A stretch of 12,503 nucleotides of DNA, from assembly GCA_028277865.1 (NCBI GenBank), contig JANQFM010000341.1, positions 1-12,503 on the forward strand, in the 5' to 3' direction. The notes below the pieces were generated by a model. The model saw nothing but the letters and a program-made list of their open reading frames with translations. It was not told where the DNA came from and made no database searches. This document shows, piece after piece, positions 1 through 7,108 of this stretch. The DNA comes from Acidobacteriota bacterium (GTDB taxonomy: Bacteria > Acidobacteriota > UBA6911 > RPQK01 > DATIPO01). Each line of letters opens with the position of its first letter. Position 1 is the first letter of the stretch. A program made the position numbers and the translations under genes.

Positions 1-1506
1 CAGGTGGGCATGGTGATGCTGGACCGGCAACAGCGGCTTGCCCAATTGGCGGGCGTGGAGGCTGGAACGGTAGTCGGGGTGCATGTCGCAGGCCACTGCC
101 TGAGGCTCGAACTCATAAAGCCGCTCGAAACTGTCGATCACTGAGCAAAAGGCGTCAAAGGAGGGAGCGCTTTCCAGGTCGCCAATGTGCTGGCTGATGA
201 AGGCGTTGCGGCCCAGCGAACAGGCGATGGTGTTTTTCAGGTGGCCGCCTACGGCCAAAAGGGGCGGCAACTCCGCCTCCAAGCTGACAGGCAGGGGAGC
301 GTAGCCGCGCGCCCGGCGCAGCACCAGTTCGCGGCCCAGCATGACGCGTACGATCGAGTCGTCCACGTGGCGGGCGATGGGCCGGTCGTGGACCAGGAAA
401 AAGTCGGCGATACCGGCCAGGCGATCCAGGGCTTCGATTTCATCCGTGCAGATGGGCTCCTCGGAAAGATTGCCGCTGGTGGCCACCACGGGAAAGCCCA
501 GTTCGGCCAGCAGCAGATGGTGCAGGGGAGTGCAGGGCAGCATCACGCCCAAATCGGGATTGCCCGGTGCCACCTGGGGAGCGATCAGGCTGCAAGCGGC
601 TCGCCGACGCAGCAGGACGATGGGCGACTCTGAGGATCGCAGCAGGCGCTGCTCAAGGGCTGAGACGTGGCAACAGTCCCGCACCGCCTCCAGGCTGGGC
701 AACATCAGGGCCAGGGGCTTTTCCTCGCGCCGCTTGCGTCGGCGCAGCCTGCCGACGGCCTGCGGGTTGCGGGCATCGGCCATCAGGTGAAAGCCCCCCA
801 ATCCCTTGACAGCCACGATTTGACCCTGCTCGACAATCCGCGCCGCCTCTTGCAGAGCCCGATCGAATCGGTGCAGGCAATCCCCCGAAGGGTTCCATAG
901 CTGTAATTGCGGGCCGCAGAGGGGACAGGCATTGGGCTGGGCGTGAAAGCGCCGGTCGAGGGGTTGTTCGTACTCGGCCCGGCACTGCCCGCACATGGGG
1001 AACCTCTTCATGGTGGTCTGGGGGCGGTCGTAGGGAAGCGCCTCGATGATGCTGTAGCGGGGTCCGCAGTTGGTGCAATTGGTGAAGGGATAGCGGTAGC
1101 GCCGGTCGGCAGGATCAAAGACTTCGCGCAGGCAGTCCGAACAGCTGGCCACATCGGGCAGCACCAAAGCCGTTTTGGCATGCTGGGCCTTCTGACTGGC
1201 TTGAATCTCGAAAGTGCTGTAGCCTACCGGATCCAGGAAGCTCGGCTCCAGGCTTTGGATCGAAGCCAGGGGGGGGCGCTCCTGCTCCAGACGCTGCAAA
1301 AAAGCTTCCAAGCCGGCTTGGCTCCCTTCCGTTTCAACAAGTACGCCGGCGGGGGAATTGCGAACATATCCTGTGAGGCCCAGCCGGTTGGCCAGCCGGT
1401 AAACAAAGGGACGGAAGCCGACACCCTGAACGGCGCCTTGAATCACCGTGCGAAGCCGCATCACCTCTCCGGCCTGGCCCTGCGGCGGACGCTTGGTTGG
1501 ATTCAT
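1..1506 (-). CDS. hypF: HypF, [NiFe]-hydrogenase maturation carbamoyltransferase (C-terminus beyond window)
   Basis: HypF converts carbamoyl phosphate into the carbamoyl group passed to HypE, from which the cyanide ligands of [NiFe] hydrogenase are made in the cytoplasm. The frame is open from ATG at 1506 to the window edge and gives 502 residues; the family is usually about 750. Domains in order: acylphosphatase (VQGVGFRPF at 26-34, catalytic pair R32 and N50); two C4 zinc fingers with canonical spacing (C122/C125, C144/C147, C172/C175, C194/C197); a YrdC-like domain (KGLGGFH at 234-240, TSGN at 343-346, HVDDS at 380-384, RGYAP at 400-404); and the start of the Kae1-like domain (GGHLKN at 420-425, CDMHPDY at 473-479, QHHHAHL at 496-502). 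GGCGGAG lies just upstream as a ribosome site. Identity is near certain. It starts 122 bases after the cytochrome gene and is probably functionally separate from it; other hyp genes may follow to the left. Confidence 0.97.
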   Translation of the reverse strand, partial: MNPTKRPPQGQAGEVMRLRTVIQGAVQGVGFRPFVYRLANRLGLTGYVRNSPAGVLVETEGSQAGLEAFLQRLEQERPPLASIQSLEPSFLDPVGYSTFEIQASQKAQHAKTALVLPDVASCSDCLREVFDPADRRYRYPFTNCTNCGPRYSIIEALPYDRPQTTMKRFPMCGQCRAEYEQPLDRRFHAQPNACPLCGPQLQLWNPSGDCLHRFDRALQEAARIVEQGQIVAVKGLGGFHLMADARNPQAVGRLRRRKRREEKPLALMLPSLEAVRDCCHVSALEQRLLRSSESPIVLLRRRAACSLIAPQVAPGNPDLGVMLPCTPLHHLLLAELGFPVVATSGNLSEEPICTDEIEALDRLAGIADFFLVHDRPIARHVDDSIVRVMLGRELVLRRARGYAPLPVSLEAELPPLLAVGGHLKNTIACSLGRNAFISQHIGDLESAPSFDAFCSVIDSFERLYEFEPQAVACDMHPDYRSSLHARQLGKPLLPVQHHHAHL

Positions 1507-1530
1507 GCTTGTGGATTCTCCGCCGGGATA

Positions 1531-1630
1531 AACCGCAGAGGGCGCACAGAGAAGAACGCAGCGGACTTTGAGAAGGCCTTCGACCGGCCCCTTTGCGCCT
1601 TTGCGCGTCTTCGCTCCAAGCTTTGCGGTT
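1531..1630. repeat. Imperfect palindromic intergenic repeat (AACCGCA...TGCGGTT)
   Basis: This 100-base element fills most of the gap between the cytochrome stop and the hypF start. It opens with AACCGCAGAGGGCGCACAGAG and closes with CTTTGCGCCTTTGCGCGTC followed by TTTGCGGTT, so the ends are exact inverted copies (AACCGCA at 1531-1537, TGCGGTT at 1624-1630). Both arms are built from short CGCAGAG/CGCAAAG-like units. The right end overlaps the TAA stop codon of the cytochrome gene. Its style matches interspersed AACCGCAGAG/CTTTGCGGTT elements that I associate with many environmental bacterial genomes; that family link is recollection, and only one copy is present here. Confidence 0.6.
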
Positions 1631-2624
1631 ATTCCCCTTCCTCTTCCTGCCTCTTTTGCTCCAAGAGGAAAGCCAACAGGTCGGCAGCGTTTTCCAGAGT
1701 CATCAGGCTGGCATATTCGGGCATGGCGGTCGGAGTGGCGCAGGGCTGCCCGTTCTGGCATTCGGGAGCGATGAAGGCGTTGGGATCCAGGATCGCCTCA
1801 TAAATATACTGGTGGGCCGGTACTCCCTCGATGCGCGCTCCTCCTTCGATCCCGATATTGCCCAAATGGGGGCCGATGATGTTGCTGCCCGCGACATTGG
1901 GGTCACCGTGGCAGGCGTAGCAGCCGAAGCGGCCCATAAAGAGCACTTCACCCCGGTCTGCCTTGCCGATGGGCAGCAGCAATCGGGCGTCGGCGGGCAG
2001 TGAGATTTCCCCGCCGCGCGGTCGCAGGTGGTAGTGCTCAGCAGGTTCGGGGACGGGCAAATAAACGGTTTCTCCGGCCCGCCGCCAGGCGACGCGCAGC
2101 TTGCCGTGGGGCTGGGTGGTGTCAAAGTCGAAGTGGATCACGGCGTTGAGGGTCTGGCCGGGCGCCAGCCGAGCGGATCCGACGTTTGCGCCGTAGGGCA
2201 TCACTTCGTCCCCGATCTCGGGGACCAGGAAGAATTCGCGGCCGTCATAAACCTGCGGATTTGAGGCCTCGTTGCGGAAGGTGAGGTCCAGGGTGACGCG
2301 CTGCTTTCCCCACTCGGGCATGTCGGGCATCATGGTGGAGGGCTTTTGAAAGTTCTCGCCATGGTCCATCTGGTCGAGCAGCCAGCGGGCTTCCAGCATT
2401 TGCAGGGAAAGGCCGCCGATGGTGGCCTGCTGGACGGGCCTGCGGTCGATGGCCCGAACCACCATCGCAATTCCCAGTGTCGCCAAGGCCACCACGGCCA
2501 AGAAGGTCAATACACCGGGCTGAGTCCACCAGGCCAGAGCCTTGTCCCGCTCCTTGCGGGCAGCTCGGCGGCGCCTCCTCCGAGCACCCCGGCTCAACTT
2601 TTCATTGGTTTGCGATTCGGTCAT
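1629..2624 (-). CDS. Membrane-anchored mono-haem cytochrome c with an N-terminal beta-rich domain
   Basis: A 331-aa protein. An arginine-rich cytoplasmic tail (residues 12-27) precedes one membrane helix at about 37-57, which should place the rest outside the cytoplasmic membrane. Residues about 96-195 form a hydrophilic, probably beta-sandwich region that I do not recognise. A class-I-like cytochrome c domain follows, with a single haem site C235-Y-A-C238-H239 and the likely axial methionine M301 in the MPEY motif; C289 and C295 could form a disulfide. The tail is charged (QKRQEEEGE). ATG at 2624 is preceded by AGAGGGA. It lies 115 bases after the SCO gene on the same strand. Its probable job is electron transfer, possibly with the nearby multicopper oxidase, but the partner is inferred from position only. 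Confidence 0.9.
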   Translation of the reverse strand: MTESQTNEKLSRGARRRRRRAARKERDKALAWWTQPGVLTFLAVVALATLGIAMVVRAIDRRPVQQATIGGLSLQMLEARWLLDQMDHGENFQKPSTMMPDMPEWGKQRVTLDLTFRNEASNPQVYDGREFFLVPEIGDEVMPYGANVGSARLAPGQTLNAVIHFDFDTTQPHGKLRVAWRRAGETVYLPVPEPAEHYHLRPRGGEISLPADARLLLPIGKADRGEVLFMGRFGCYACHGDPNVAGSNIIGPHLGNIGIEGGARIEGVPAHQYIYEAILDPNAFIAPECQNGQPCATPTAMPEYASLMTLENAADLLAFLLEQKRQEEEGE

Positions 2625-2670
2625 GATTCCCTCTCGAAGCGGGGATCAGGGGCCGTTTCTTGAGCGTTGC

Positions 2671-2700
2671 ATTTCAAGAGTCTGGCTGCCAATCAGTCAA
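2671..2700 (-). promoter_or_regulatory. Possible sigma-70-like promoter for the cytochrome c gene
   Basis: On the minus strand, TTGACT (2700-2695) is followed after 18 bases by TGAAAT (2676-2671), giving a five-of-six and a four-of-six match to the -35 and -10 consensus. It sits about 50 bases upstream of the cytochrome ATG, in a gap with no other gene. The -10 overlaps one arm of a small hairpin (arms TCTTGA/TCAAGA, 2658-2663 and 2674-2679). This is weak, since such matches arise by chance. Confidence 0.3.
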
Positions 2701-2739
2701 GCGAGCCCATAACTAAGAACTCAAGACCCTGCCCAATTC

Positions 2740-3336
2740 TCAGTGATCCAACAGTTGCCGGATATCGGCCTCCAAATCGATTGCTGTCGCGCTGGGAGGC
2801 AAGGTGACGCGGTGCTGGCCCTTCTGGTCGATGAGAAAGAAGTTGCCCGTGTGATCGACGTAGTAGAAGCTGTCGGTGCCCGGACCCTCTTTGGGTTGGC
2901 TGTATTGAACCACCAGGTCAAAAGCGTCCATGGTGCGTTCCAGTTCCCGGTTGGGCAGATGCAGGCCGTAAAAGCGCTGATCGAAATTGGGCACGTACTG
3001 GGATATCTTCTCCACACTGTCGCGGTGCGGATCGACCGAAGCGAAGATCACCGCCACCTCTTCGGCCTCATCCCCAAGGCTGGCATAAAGCTCTTTCATC
3101 TTGACCAAAGTCATGGGGCAAACATCCGGGCAGGAAGTGTAGCCGAAGGTGACTACTGCGACCTTGCCCCCCACATCGCTGAGCTGGAAGTCATTGCCGT
3201 CCCAATTCTTGCCGGTCAGTTCCAGCTCTGCAGGCTCAGCGATTTCCTCTCCACGAAACTCCTTGGCCTGGCTGCTGCAGCCTGCCCCCAGCAGCAGGAA
3301 GGCTGCCAACGCCAATCCGATGGTGCGCTTTTGCAT
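2740..3336 (-). CDS. SCO1/SenC/PrrC family copper chaperone, probable lipoprotein
   Basis: A 198-aa protein. Sco proteins have a thioredoxin fold, bind copper outside the cytoplasmic membrane and deliver it to cuproenzymes, classically the CuA site of cytochrome oxidase, or act as thiol reductants there. The copper site is complete: C69-P-D-V-C73 in the TSCPDVCP motif, and H162 in the DHTGNFFLID motif. The family VDPHRD stretch is at 101-106. The N-terminus has two basic residues and a hydrophobic run ending LLLGAGC, so C20 is a likely lipidated cysteine, although the -3 residue is not ideal. I chose ATG at 3336 because AAGGAGAA lies 7 bases upstream; an in-frame ATG at 3441 would add 35 hydrophilic residues and spoil the signal peptide. 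Being two genes downstream of a giant copper oxidase, it may metallate that enzyme. Confidence 0.95.
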   Translation of the reverse strand: MQKRTIGLALAAFLLLGAGCSSQAKEFRGEEIAEPAELELTGKNWDGNDFQLSDVGGKVAVVTFGYTSCPDVCPMTLVKMKELYASLGDEAEEVAVIFASVDPHRDSVEKISQYVPNFDQRFYGLHLPNRELERTMDAFDLVVQYSQPKEGPGTDSFYYVDHTGNFFLIDQKGQHRVTLPPSATAIDLEADIRQLLDH

Positions 3337-3343
3337 CAAACTC

Positions 3344-3351
3344 TTCTCCTT
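3344..3351 (-). promoter_or_regulatory. Ribosome binding site fixing the SCO start
   Basis: AAGGAGAA on the minus strand stands 7 bases before ATG 3336. No comparable site precedes the in-frame ATG at 3441, so the shorter lipoprotein form is preferred. Confidence 0.75.
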
Positions 3352-3366
3352 CGCTGGGCGTTCGCA

Positions 3367-3451
3367 GGGCCGTGCCTTGAATTCTCGTTTTTTAGGGCTT
3401 GGTTGCGAATCGAAGCAATCGAGCCAAGAGTCAAAATTCATGACACGGCCC
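3367..3451. repeat. Long-range inverted repeat in the leader of the SCO gene
   Basis: Seventeen-base arms at 3367-3383 and 3435-3451 are complementary at 14 of 17 positions (GGGCCGTG against CACGGCCC, and TTGAATT against AATTCA). The 51-base space between them holds a smaller nested pairing, CTTGG with TTGC against GCAA with CCAAG. It lies between the FGE-like stop and the SCO ribosome site, so the mRNA leader may fold. No T-run follows, so it does not look like an intrinsic terminator. Confidence 0.45.
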
Positions 3452-3464
3452 CTTCAGCCAATTC

Positions 3465-4325
3465 CTACTCTCCGCTTGCACCGGACAGGACCAAGCGGAA
3501 GCCGATATAGGGAGCGCGGTCCTCTTCGCGCAGGCGGTAGCGCAGGGCGCTTCTGAGATCCTCTTCTTCCAGGACAAAGGCGCCTCCCCGCAAGACCCGG
3601 AACTTGCTGGGCTTCAGGTTGACCGGATTCCTTTTGGGGGAACGGGAATAGTAGTCGCCACTGTAGTAGTCCAGGCACCACTCATAAGCGTTGCCGGCCA
3701 TGTTGTAGACGCCATAGGGTGAAGCGCCCGAGGGGCAGCAGTCGACGGCCGCGGCCTTTTTCTTGGCCAGGGGGTGATCGACCCACAAGGCCCGGTCAAA
3801 GGTGGGCGGCTCGTCCCCCCAGGGGAAGCGGCGCTGATCGGTGCCGCGTGCCGCTTTTTCCCACTGGGCCTCGCTGGGCAGGCTTTTCCCGACCCAATCG
3901 GCGTACTTCTGAGCATAGATCCAGCTCACCGCCATGACGGGATGATCGTCCAGGACTCCCCAGTCCTGGGCCTCAGGGTAGACCTGGCGGGAGAACTGGG
4001 CCTTGGCATAGGGGAAGCCGGAAAGCTTCCACTGGCGCCAGGAGACCTCGTACTTGTCGATGTAGTAGCCGTCCAGGTAGACCTGGTGAACAGGCCTTTC
4101 ATTGCCCGGACCCTCCTCGCTGCCCATCGAAAACGGGCCAGGGGGGATGTAGACCATGATCGAGTCGTCTTTTTTCCAAATGTACTCCCCGGACTGTTCG
4201 GCTCGCTTGAGCCCTTCAGGCATAGGCTCGCCGTGCCAGCCCAAACGGTCCTCGGCGACCGCCAGGCTGGTCAGGATCCAGGCAACCAAGATGAAGCCAA
4301 GAAAAATGCCTCCCTTTTTCAACAC
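3465..4325 (-). CDS. Exported FGE-sulfatase/SUMF1-domain protein without the catalytic cysteines
   Basis: A 286-aa protein with a signal peptide of about 24 residues (hydrophobic core, then LAVA before EDR). The rest is one formylglycine-generating-enzyme fold: IPPGPFSMGS at 60-69, a substrate-domain-like HPVMAVSW at 128-135, LPSEAQWEKAARG at 149-161, GVYNMAGNAYEWCLDYY at 205-221, RVLRGGAF at 243-250 and GFRLV at 275-279. In true FGE, two cysteines follow the RGGSF motif; here the stretch reads VLEEEDLRSALRYR and has none, so sulfatase activation is unlikely. It resembles FGE-fold proteins of other functions, such as NirV beside copper nitrite reductase and PvdO. I chose GTG 4325 because GGGAGG lies 7 bases upstream; ATG 4349 has no ribosome site. 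Its role beside the copper oxidase is unknown. Confidence 0.9.
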   Translation of the reverse strand: MLKKGGIFLGFILVAWILTSLAVAEDRLGWHGEPMPEGLKRAEQSGEYIWKKDDSIMVYIPPGPFSMGSEEGPGNERPVHQVYLDGYYIDKYEVSWRQWKLSGFPYAKAQFSRQVYPEAQDWGVLDDHPVMAVSWIYAQKYADWVGKSLPSEAQWEKAARGTDQRRFPWGDEPPTFDRALWVDHPLAKKKAAAVDCCPSGASPYGVYNMAGNAYEWCLDYYSGDYYSRSPKRNPVNLKPSKFRVLRGGAFVLEEEDLRSALRYRLREEDRAPYIGFRLVLSGASGE

Positions 4326-4330
4326 TCCAA

Positions 4331-4338
4331 TTCCTCCC
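4331..4338 (-). promoter_or_regulatory. Ribosome binding site supporting a GTG start for the FGE-like gene
   Basis: GGGAGGAA on the minus strand sits 7 bases (counted from GGAGG) before GTG 4325 and 10 before TTG 4322. It lies inside the coding sequence if the upstream ATG 4349 is used, which argues for a non-ATG start. Confidence 0.65.
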
Positions 4339-4356
4339 GAGTCATTCATGCACAAG

Positions 4357-4362
4357 ATTATA
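4357..4362 (-). promoter_or_regulatory. Possible -10 element (TATAAT) before the FGE-like gene
   Basis: An exact TATAAT on the minus strand lies 31 bases upstream of GTG 4325, where a promoter for the FGE/SCO/cytochrome genes would be expected after the terminator. The -35 region falls in the terminator hairpin and is poor (TCGGTT at 17-base spacing), so this may simply be part of the AT-rich terminator tail. Confidence 0.3.
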
Positions 4363-4399
4363 AAAGAAAAAGGCCGGCGAACCGAATGGCCCGCCGGCA
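4361..4399 (-). terminator. Intrinsic terminator downstream of the 868-aa gene
   Basis: On the minus strand a 7-bp GC stem (GCCGGCG at 4398-4392 and CGCCGGC at 4379-4373) with a 12-base loop is followed directly by CTTTTTCTTTT. This is a textbook Rho-independent terminator 36 bases after the TAG at 4435. It separates the oxidase/partner pair from the FGE-like, SCO and cytochrome genes. Confidence 0.85.
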
Positions 4400-4434
4400 C
4401 TTTCAAAGTGAGGATGGTGAAAGAGGCGCAATGC

Positions 4435-7041
4435 CTATTGCACCTCAACCTCGATGAATCCGCCGATCACGCTTTGGATGCAGATGGTCTGGCCACCTGC
4501 GATAGCGCCGCCGCTGAATTCGAAGCGGAATTTCCCGTTGTCGCTATCCGACTCGACGGTGGCGACCAAGGTGCCGGTGCAGCCCCTGGTGCCGGCCGGG
4601 CCGTCGAAAAGAGAGACGTAACGGGCGAACTCCCCATTGGAGGCGTAGAGGTCCAAATCACCATCGACCGTCAGGTCGGATCCGGTGAGGTTGGCTGCGG
4701 CTCCCAGGATCGCATCCAGATCATCGCTGTCCGAACCGGTTTCGGTGGCCACCGGATGGGGCGAGAAGATGGAGTTGTCGTGGAAGAGGTCGTCGAACTG
4801 GTAGAAGACCTGCCCCGAAGCACGCGGCAGCTCGATGCCGGCGTCCAAGGAAGCGTTGGCAAATACCGGGGCGCCGTGGCTGAAGGTCAGGTCAGCCCAA
4901 TGCCCCTTGCCGGGCTCGTCGGGATCGATGAAGAGGCTTCCGTTGTTGGGATTGATCCACAGGAAGGTCCGCCAGACATCGGTGGGCGGAATGATGTCGC
5001 CCGCCTCCGGATCATTCTGAGCCGGGTTGCGCAGGAAGGGCGGGAAGCGAAGTTCGACCGCCTGATCCGGATAGATGTCGCCGGGGAACTTGCCCACGTC
5101 GGGCGGCAAGACCGGTCGGCCCCTCAATGGAGGCGGCGGGAAGTTGACCACGCCCAGGGGGTTGTACTGTTGCCAGTCGTCCACGCAAAAGCCCGGCCAG
5201 GGATCCTGAGGGCAGCTCTGTGCATTGCCGTAGCCTTCGGTTCGTTGGCCGATGACAAGGCCTGGCAGGCCGTCGACATCCCGCAAGGGATTGGGCGAGG
5301 GGTTGTCGGCCTCAAGAATCACGAAGGGCGGGGGGTTGAAGCGGAAGTCGCCTCCGCGCCAATCCTCGGTGTACTGATAGCCGAAGAAAATGCCGCCTTG
5401 GCCGCCCGTGTAAGGCTTGAGCTCGACGCGGTCCTGGCCGCGGGTGAAGACATTCTGCTGCTGGATGACGTCGTAGTGGGGACGGAATCCCCAGCCGGCC
5501 CGCCATTGCATTTCAGCCACCTTGGGCGCGCCGTAGCTGGGCTTGAAGTTCATGACCTCGAAGCTGGTCAGACCGCCGCCGCAGCACTTGAGGATGTCGT
5601 CGTTGAGGCGGGCGCCGAAATCGACGTTGCGGAAGTAGTGGGTGTGGTTGTCCAGGTTGATCAGCTTGATGCGGAAGACTTCGCTCTGGTCCCAGATGTT
5701 GATCTCGTTCAGGAATGGGCCTTCACCGTACATTTCGTTGTTCAGGAAGACCGAGATCATCTGCAGGTCGCCGAACTCGCCCCGCTCCAGGCCGTTTTCG
5801 GCCTTGACGATGTCCCAGGCCTCGGGCGGAAGCTGGGTCTGGAAGGTGGCCAGGTCGGCCCACTCAAACCACTTGCCGGCCGGTCCCTGGTCGCGGTTGT
5901 TCATCCAGCTCTCGACCGTTTCGGAACTGGCGCCGCCTTCGATGGCTTCCACCAGCCTGAGCATCTTCATTTCAGGCGCGGCTTCGCCGATGGTCTCGAT
6001 GGTCAGTTCATCGCGGTTGCGGATGGCGAAGCTCTTGCCTTGGGGATCCAGCTCGATCTCGTTGGTGTGGGCGTTGCGGATTTCATAGACAGGCTGCATG
6101 AACTGGATGCGGGGCGGATGCACACGCCATCCCCAGTCGTAAACGCCGCGGATCATGCGGATGGGCGGATACTTGACGGTCAGGTCCACCACTTGGCCCG
6201 GAAAGAAGGCCACCCAAACCGAGTCGAGTCCCTTGAAGGGGAACGAGACGGTGCGCTGGGTCATGCGTCGGTCGAGCATCACCAGGGTGGGCGAGAAATC
6301 CTCTTGAACCAGCGAGTAGATGCGGTAGTTGACATGCAGTACGTCGTCGGGATGGTGCCCAAAGGGAAAGCGCACCATGAAAGTATCCGCGTCGATCTGG
6401 CCGTCGTAGTAGAGCATGTTGATATTGACTTCCCAGATCCTGCGCTCTGCGCCATCGAAGGGGCTCTCGAAAGTCCGCCCCGTGTCGACCGCCAGCTTCA
6501 TCTTGTACTCTTCCGGCATGGCGTCGGCCGGAAAGTGCTCGGGGCCGACCACGTCCGGTGTTTTCCAGCGGTTGTAGTTAAGCATCGCGAAGCCGTCGTA
6601 CATGCGGCCTTGGGTGGTGCCGTAGAGAATATCTTTCAGCTCCGCAGCCTGGGCCTGCATTGCGTCCGTGTTGTTCTGGCGGGCTGCGAAGAAGATGCGC
6701 AGCAAGGCCAGGCGCATGTCTTCGTTGGGGCTGGAGACCCGGTTGATCTGGTGCCCCAGCAAACTGTTGGATTCGCCTCGGAAAGCGTCCTGAAAGAGGA
6801 CTTCGCCTTCGATATTTGTCTGTTCCTTGCCGTCGACCGACTGGTCCGTGTTGGGGATGCGGACGTCTCGGCTTTCGGTGGAGGAGGTCACCGGCTCATA
6901 GATTCCGGGGTTATGAAAGTCGACCTCGACCGGCTCAAACGGACCGGCTCCTACGACCAGAGCCAAAAAGGCAATGGCCGACAACCCCAGCATCCAGCGG
7001 AAACTGGTCAGAAAGTTTTTCTTGTTCATGTTGCCTTTCAT
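4435..7041 (-). CDS. Large exported protein of unknown family; probable multicopper oxidase partner
   Basis: An 868-aa protein. Residues 1-32 are a basic segment plus a hydrophobic run (signal peptide or anchor), so the protein is extracytoplasmic. I do not recognise a family for residues 40-760. They are rich in W, Y, F, N and P and look beta-rich, with NHTHYF (H466, H468), a C486-C487 pair, C610/C619 and a proline-rich stretch at about 568-690. HTH recalls the HxH pairs of copper proteins, but the full multicopper oxidase motif set is absent. Residues about 788-868 form a separate module matching the C-terminus of the neighbouring multicopper oxidase, including two equivalent cysteines (C821, C854). 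ATG 7041 follows GAGGAAG. The gene is 111 bases after the oxidase gene and ends in a terminator, so the two probably form one unit. It may be a structural or substrate-handling subunit. Confidence 0.9.
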   Translation of the reverse strand: MKGNMNKKNFLTSFRWMLGLSAIAFLALVVGAGPFEPVEVDFHNPGIYEPVTSSTESRDVRIPNTDQSVDGKEQTNIEGEVLFQDAFRGESNSLLGHQINRVSSPNEDMRLALLRIFFAARQNNTDAMQAQAAELKDILYGTTQGRMYDGFAMLNYNRWKTPDVVGPEHFPADAMPEEYKMKLAVDTGRTFESPFDGAERRIWEVNINMLYYDGQIDADTFMVRFPFGHHPDDVLHVNYRIYSLVQEDFSPTLVMLDRRMTQRTVSFPFKGLDSVWVAFFPGQVVDLTVKYPPIRMIRGVYDWGWRVHPPRIQFMQPVYEIRNAHTNEIELDPQGKSFAIRNRDELTIETIGEAAPEMKMLRLVEAIEGGASSETVESWMNNRDQGPAGKWFEWADLATFQTQLPPEAWDIVKAENGLERGEFGDLQMISVFLNNEMYGEGPFLNEINIWDQSEVFRIKLINLDNHTHYFRNVDFGARLNDDILKCCGGGLTSFEVMNFKPSYGAPKVAEMQWRAGWGFRPHYDVIQQQNVFTRGQDRVELKPYTGGQGGIFFGYQYTEDWRGGDFRFNPPPFVILEADNPSPNPLRDVDGLPGLVIGQRTEGYGNAQSCPQDPWPGFCVDDWQQYNPLGVVNFPPPPLRGRPVLPPDVGKFPGDIYPDQAVELRFPPFLRNPAQNDPEAGDIIPPTDVWRTFLWINPNNGSLFIDPDEPGKGHWADLTFSHGAPVFANASLDAGIELPRASGQVFYQFDDLFHDNSIFSPHPVATETGSDSDDLDAILGAAANLTGSDLTVDGDLDLYASNGEFARYVSLFDGPAGTRGCTGTLVATVESDSDNGKFRFEFSGGAIAGGQTICIQSVIGGFIEVEVQ

Positions 7042-7108
7042 TAGTTAGCTTCCTCACTTTCTCAACTGCATAGCTGATAGCGCTTGGTACCAGTATACAT
7101 TACAAGCG

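Noticed and set aside
1..1506. HypF as part of the oxidase system
   Set aside because: HypF has a well-defined role in [NiFe]-hydrogenase maturation and is separated from the cytochrome gene by a repeat. Being on the same strand is the only link.
187..1803. Plus-strand open frames of 148, 149 and 298 codons across the left end
   Set aside because: They lie opposite hypF and the cytochrome gene. The minus strand reads through with the full set of HypF zinc-finger and acylphosphatase residues, so these are shadows.
3337..3441. N-terminal extension of the SCO protein to ATG 3441
   Set aside because: It would put 35 hydrophilic residues before the lipoprotein signal and has no good ribosome site, whereas ATG 3336 has AAGGAGAA at ideal spacing.
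3465..4325. Annotation as an active formylglycine-generating (sulfatase-activating) enzyme
   Set aside because: The two catalytic cysteines expected after the RGG-[SA]-F motif are absent, and no sulfatase is nearby.
4326..4448. N-terminal extension of the FGE-like protein to 4448 or 4349
   Set aside because: The extension runs through the intrinsic terminator hairpin of the upstream gene, lacks a ribosome site and moves the signal peptide inward.
4156..7044. A 962-codon open frame on the plus strand, antisense to the 868-aa gene
   Set aside because: Its translation is low-complexity and rich in V, G, A, D and H with no domain or export signal, while the opposite strand encodes a coherent exported protein with a ribosome site and terminator. 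It is a by-product of GC-rich codon use.
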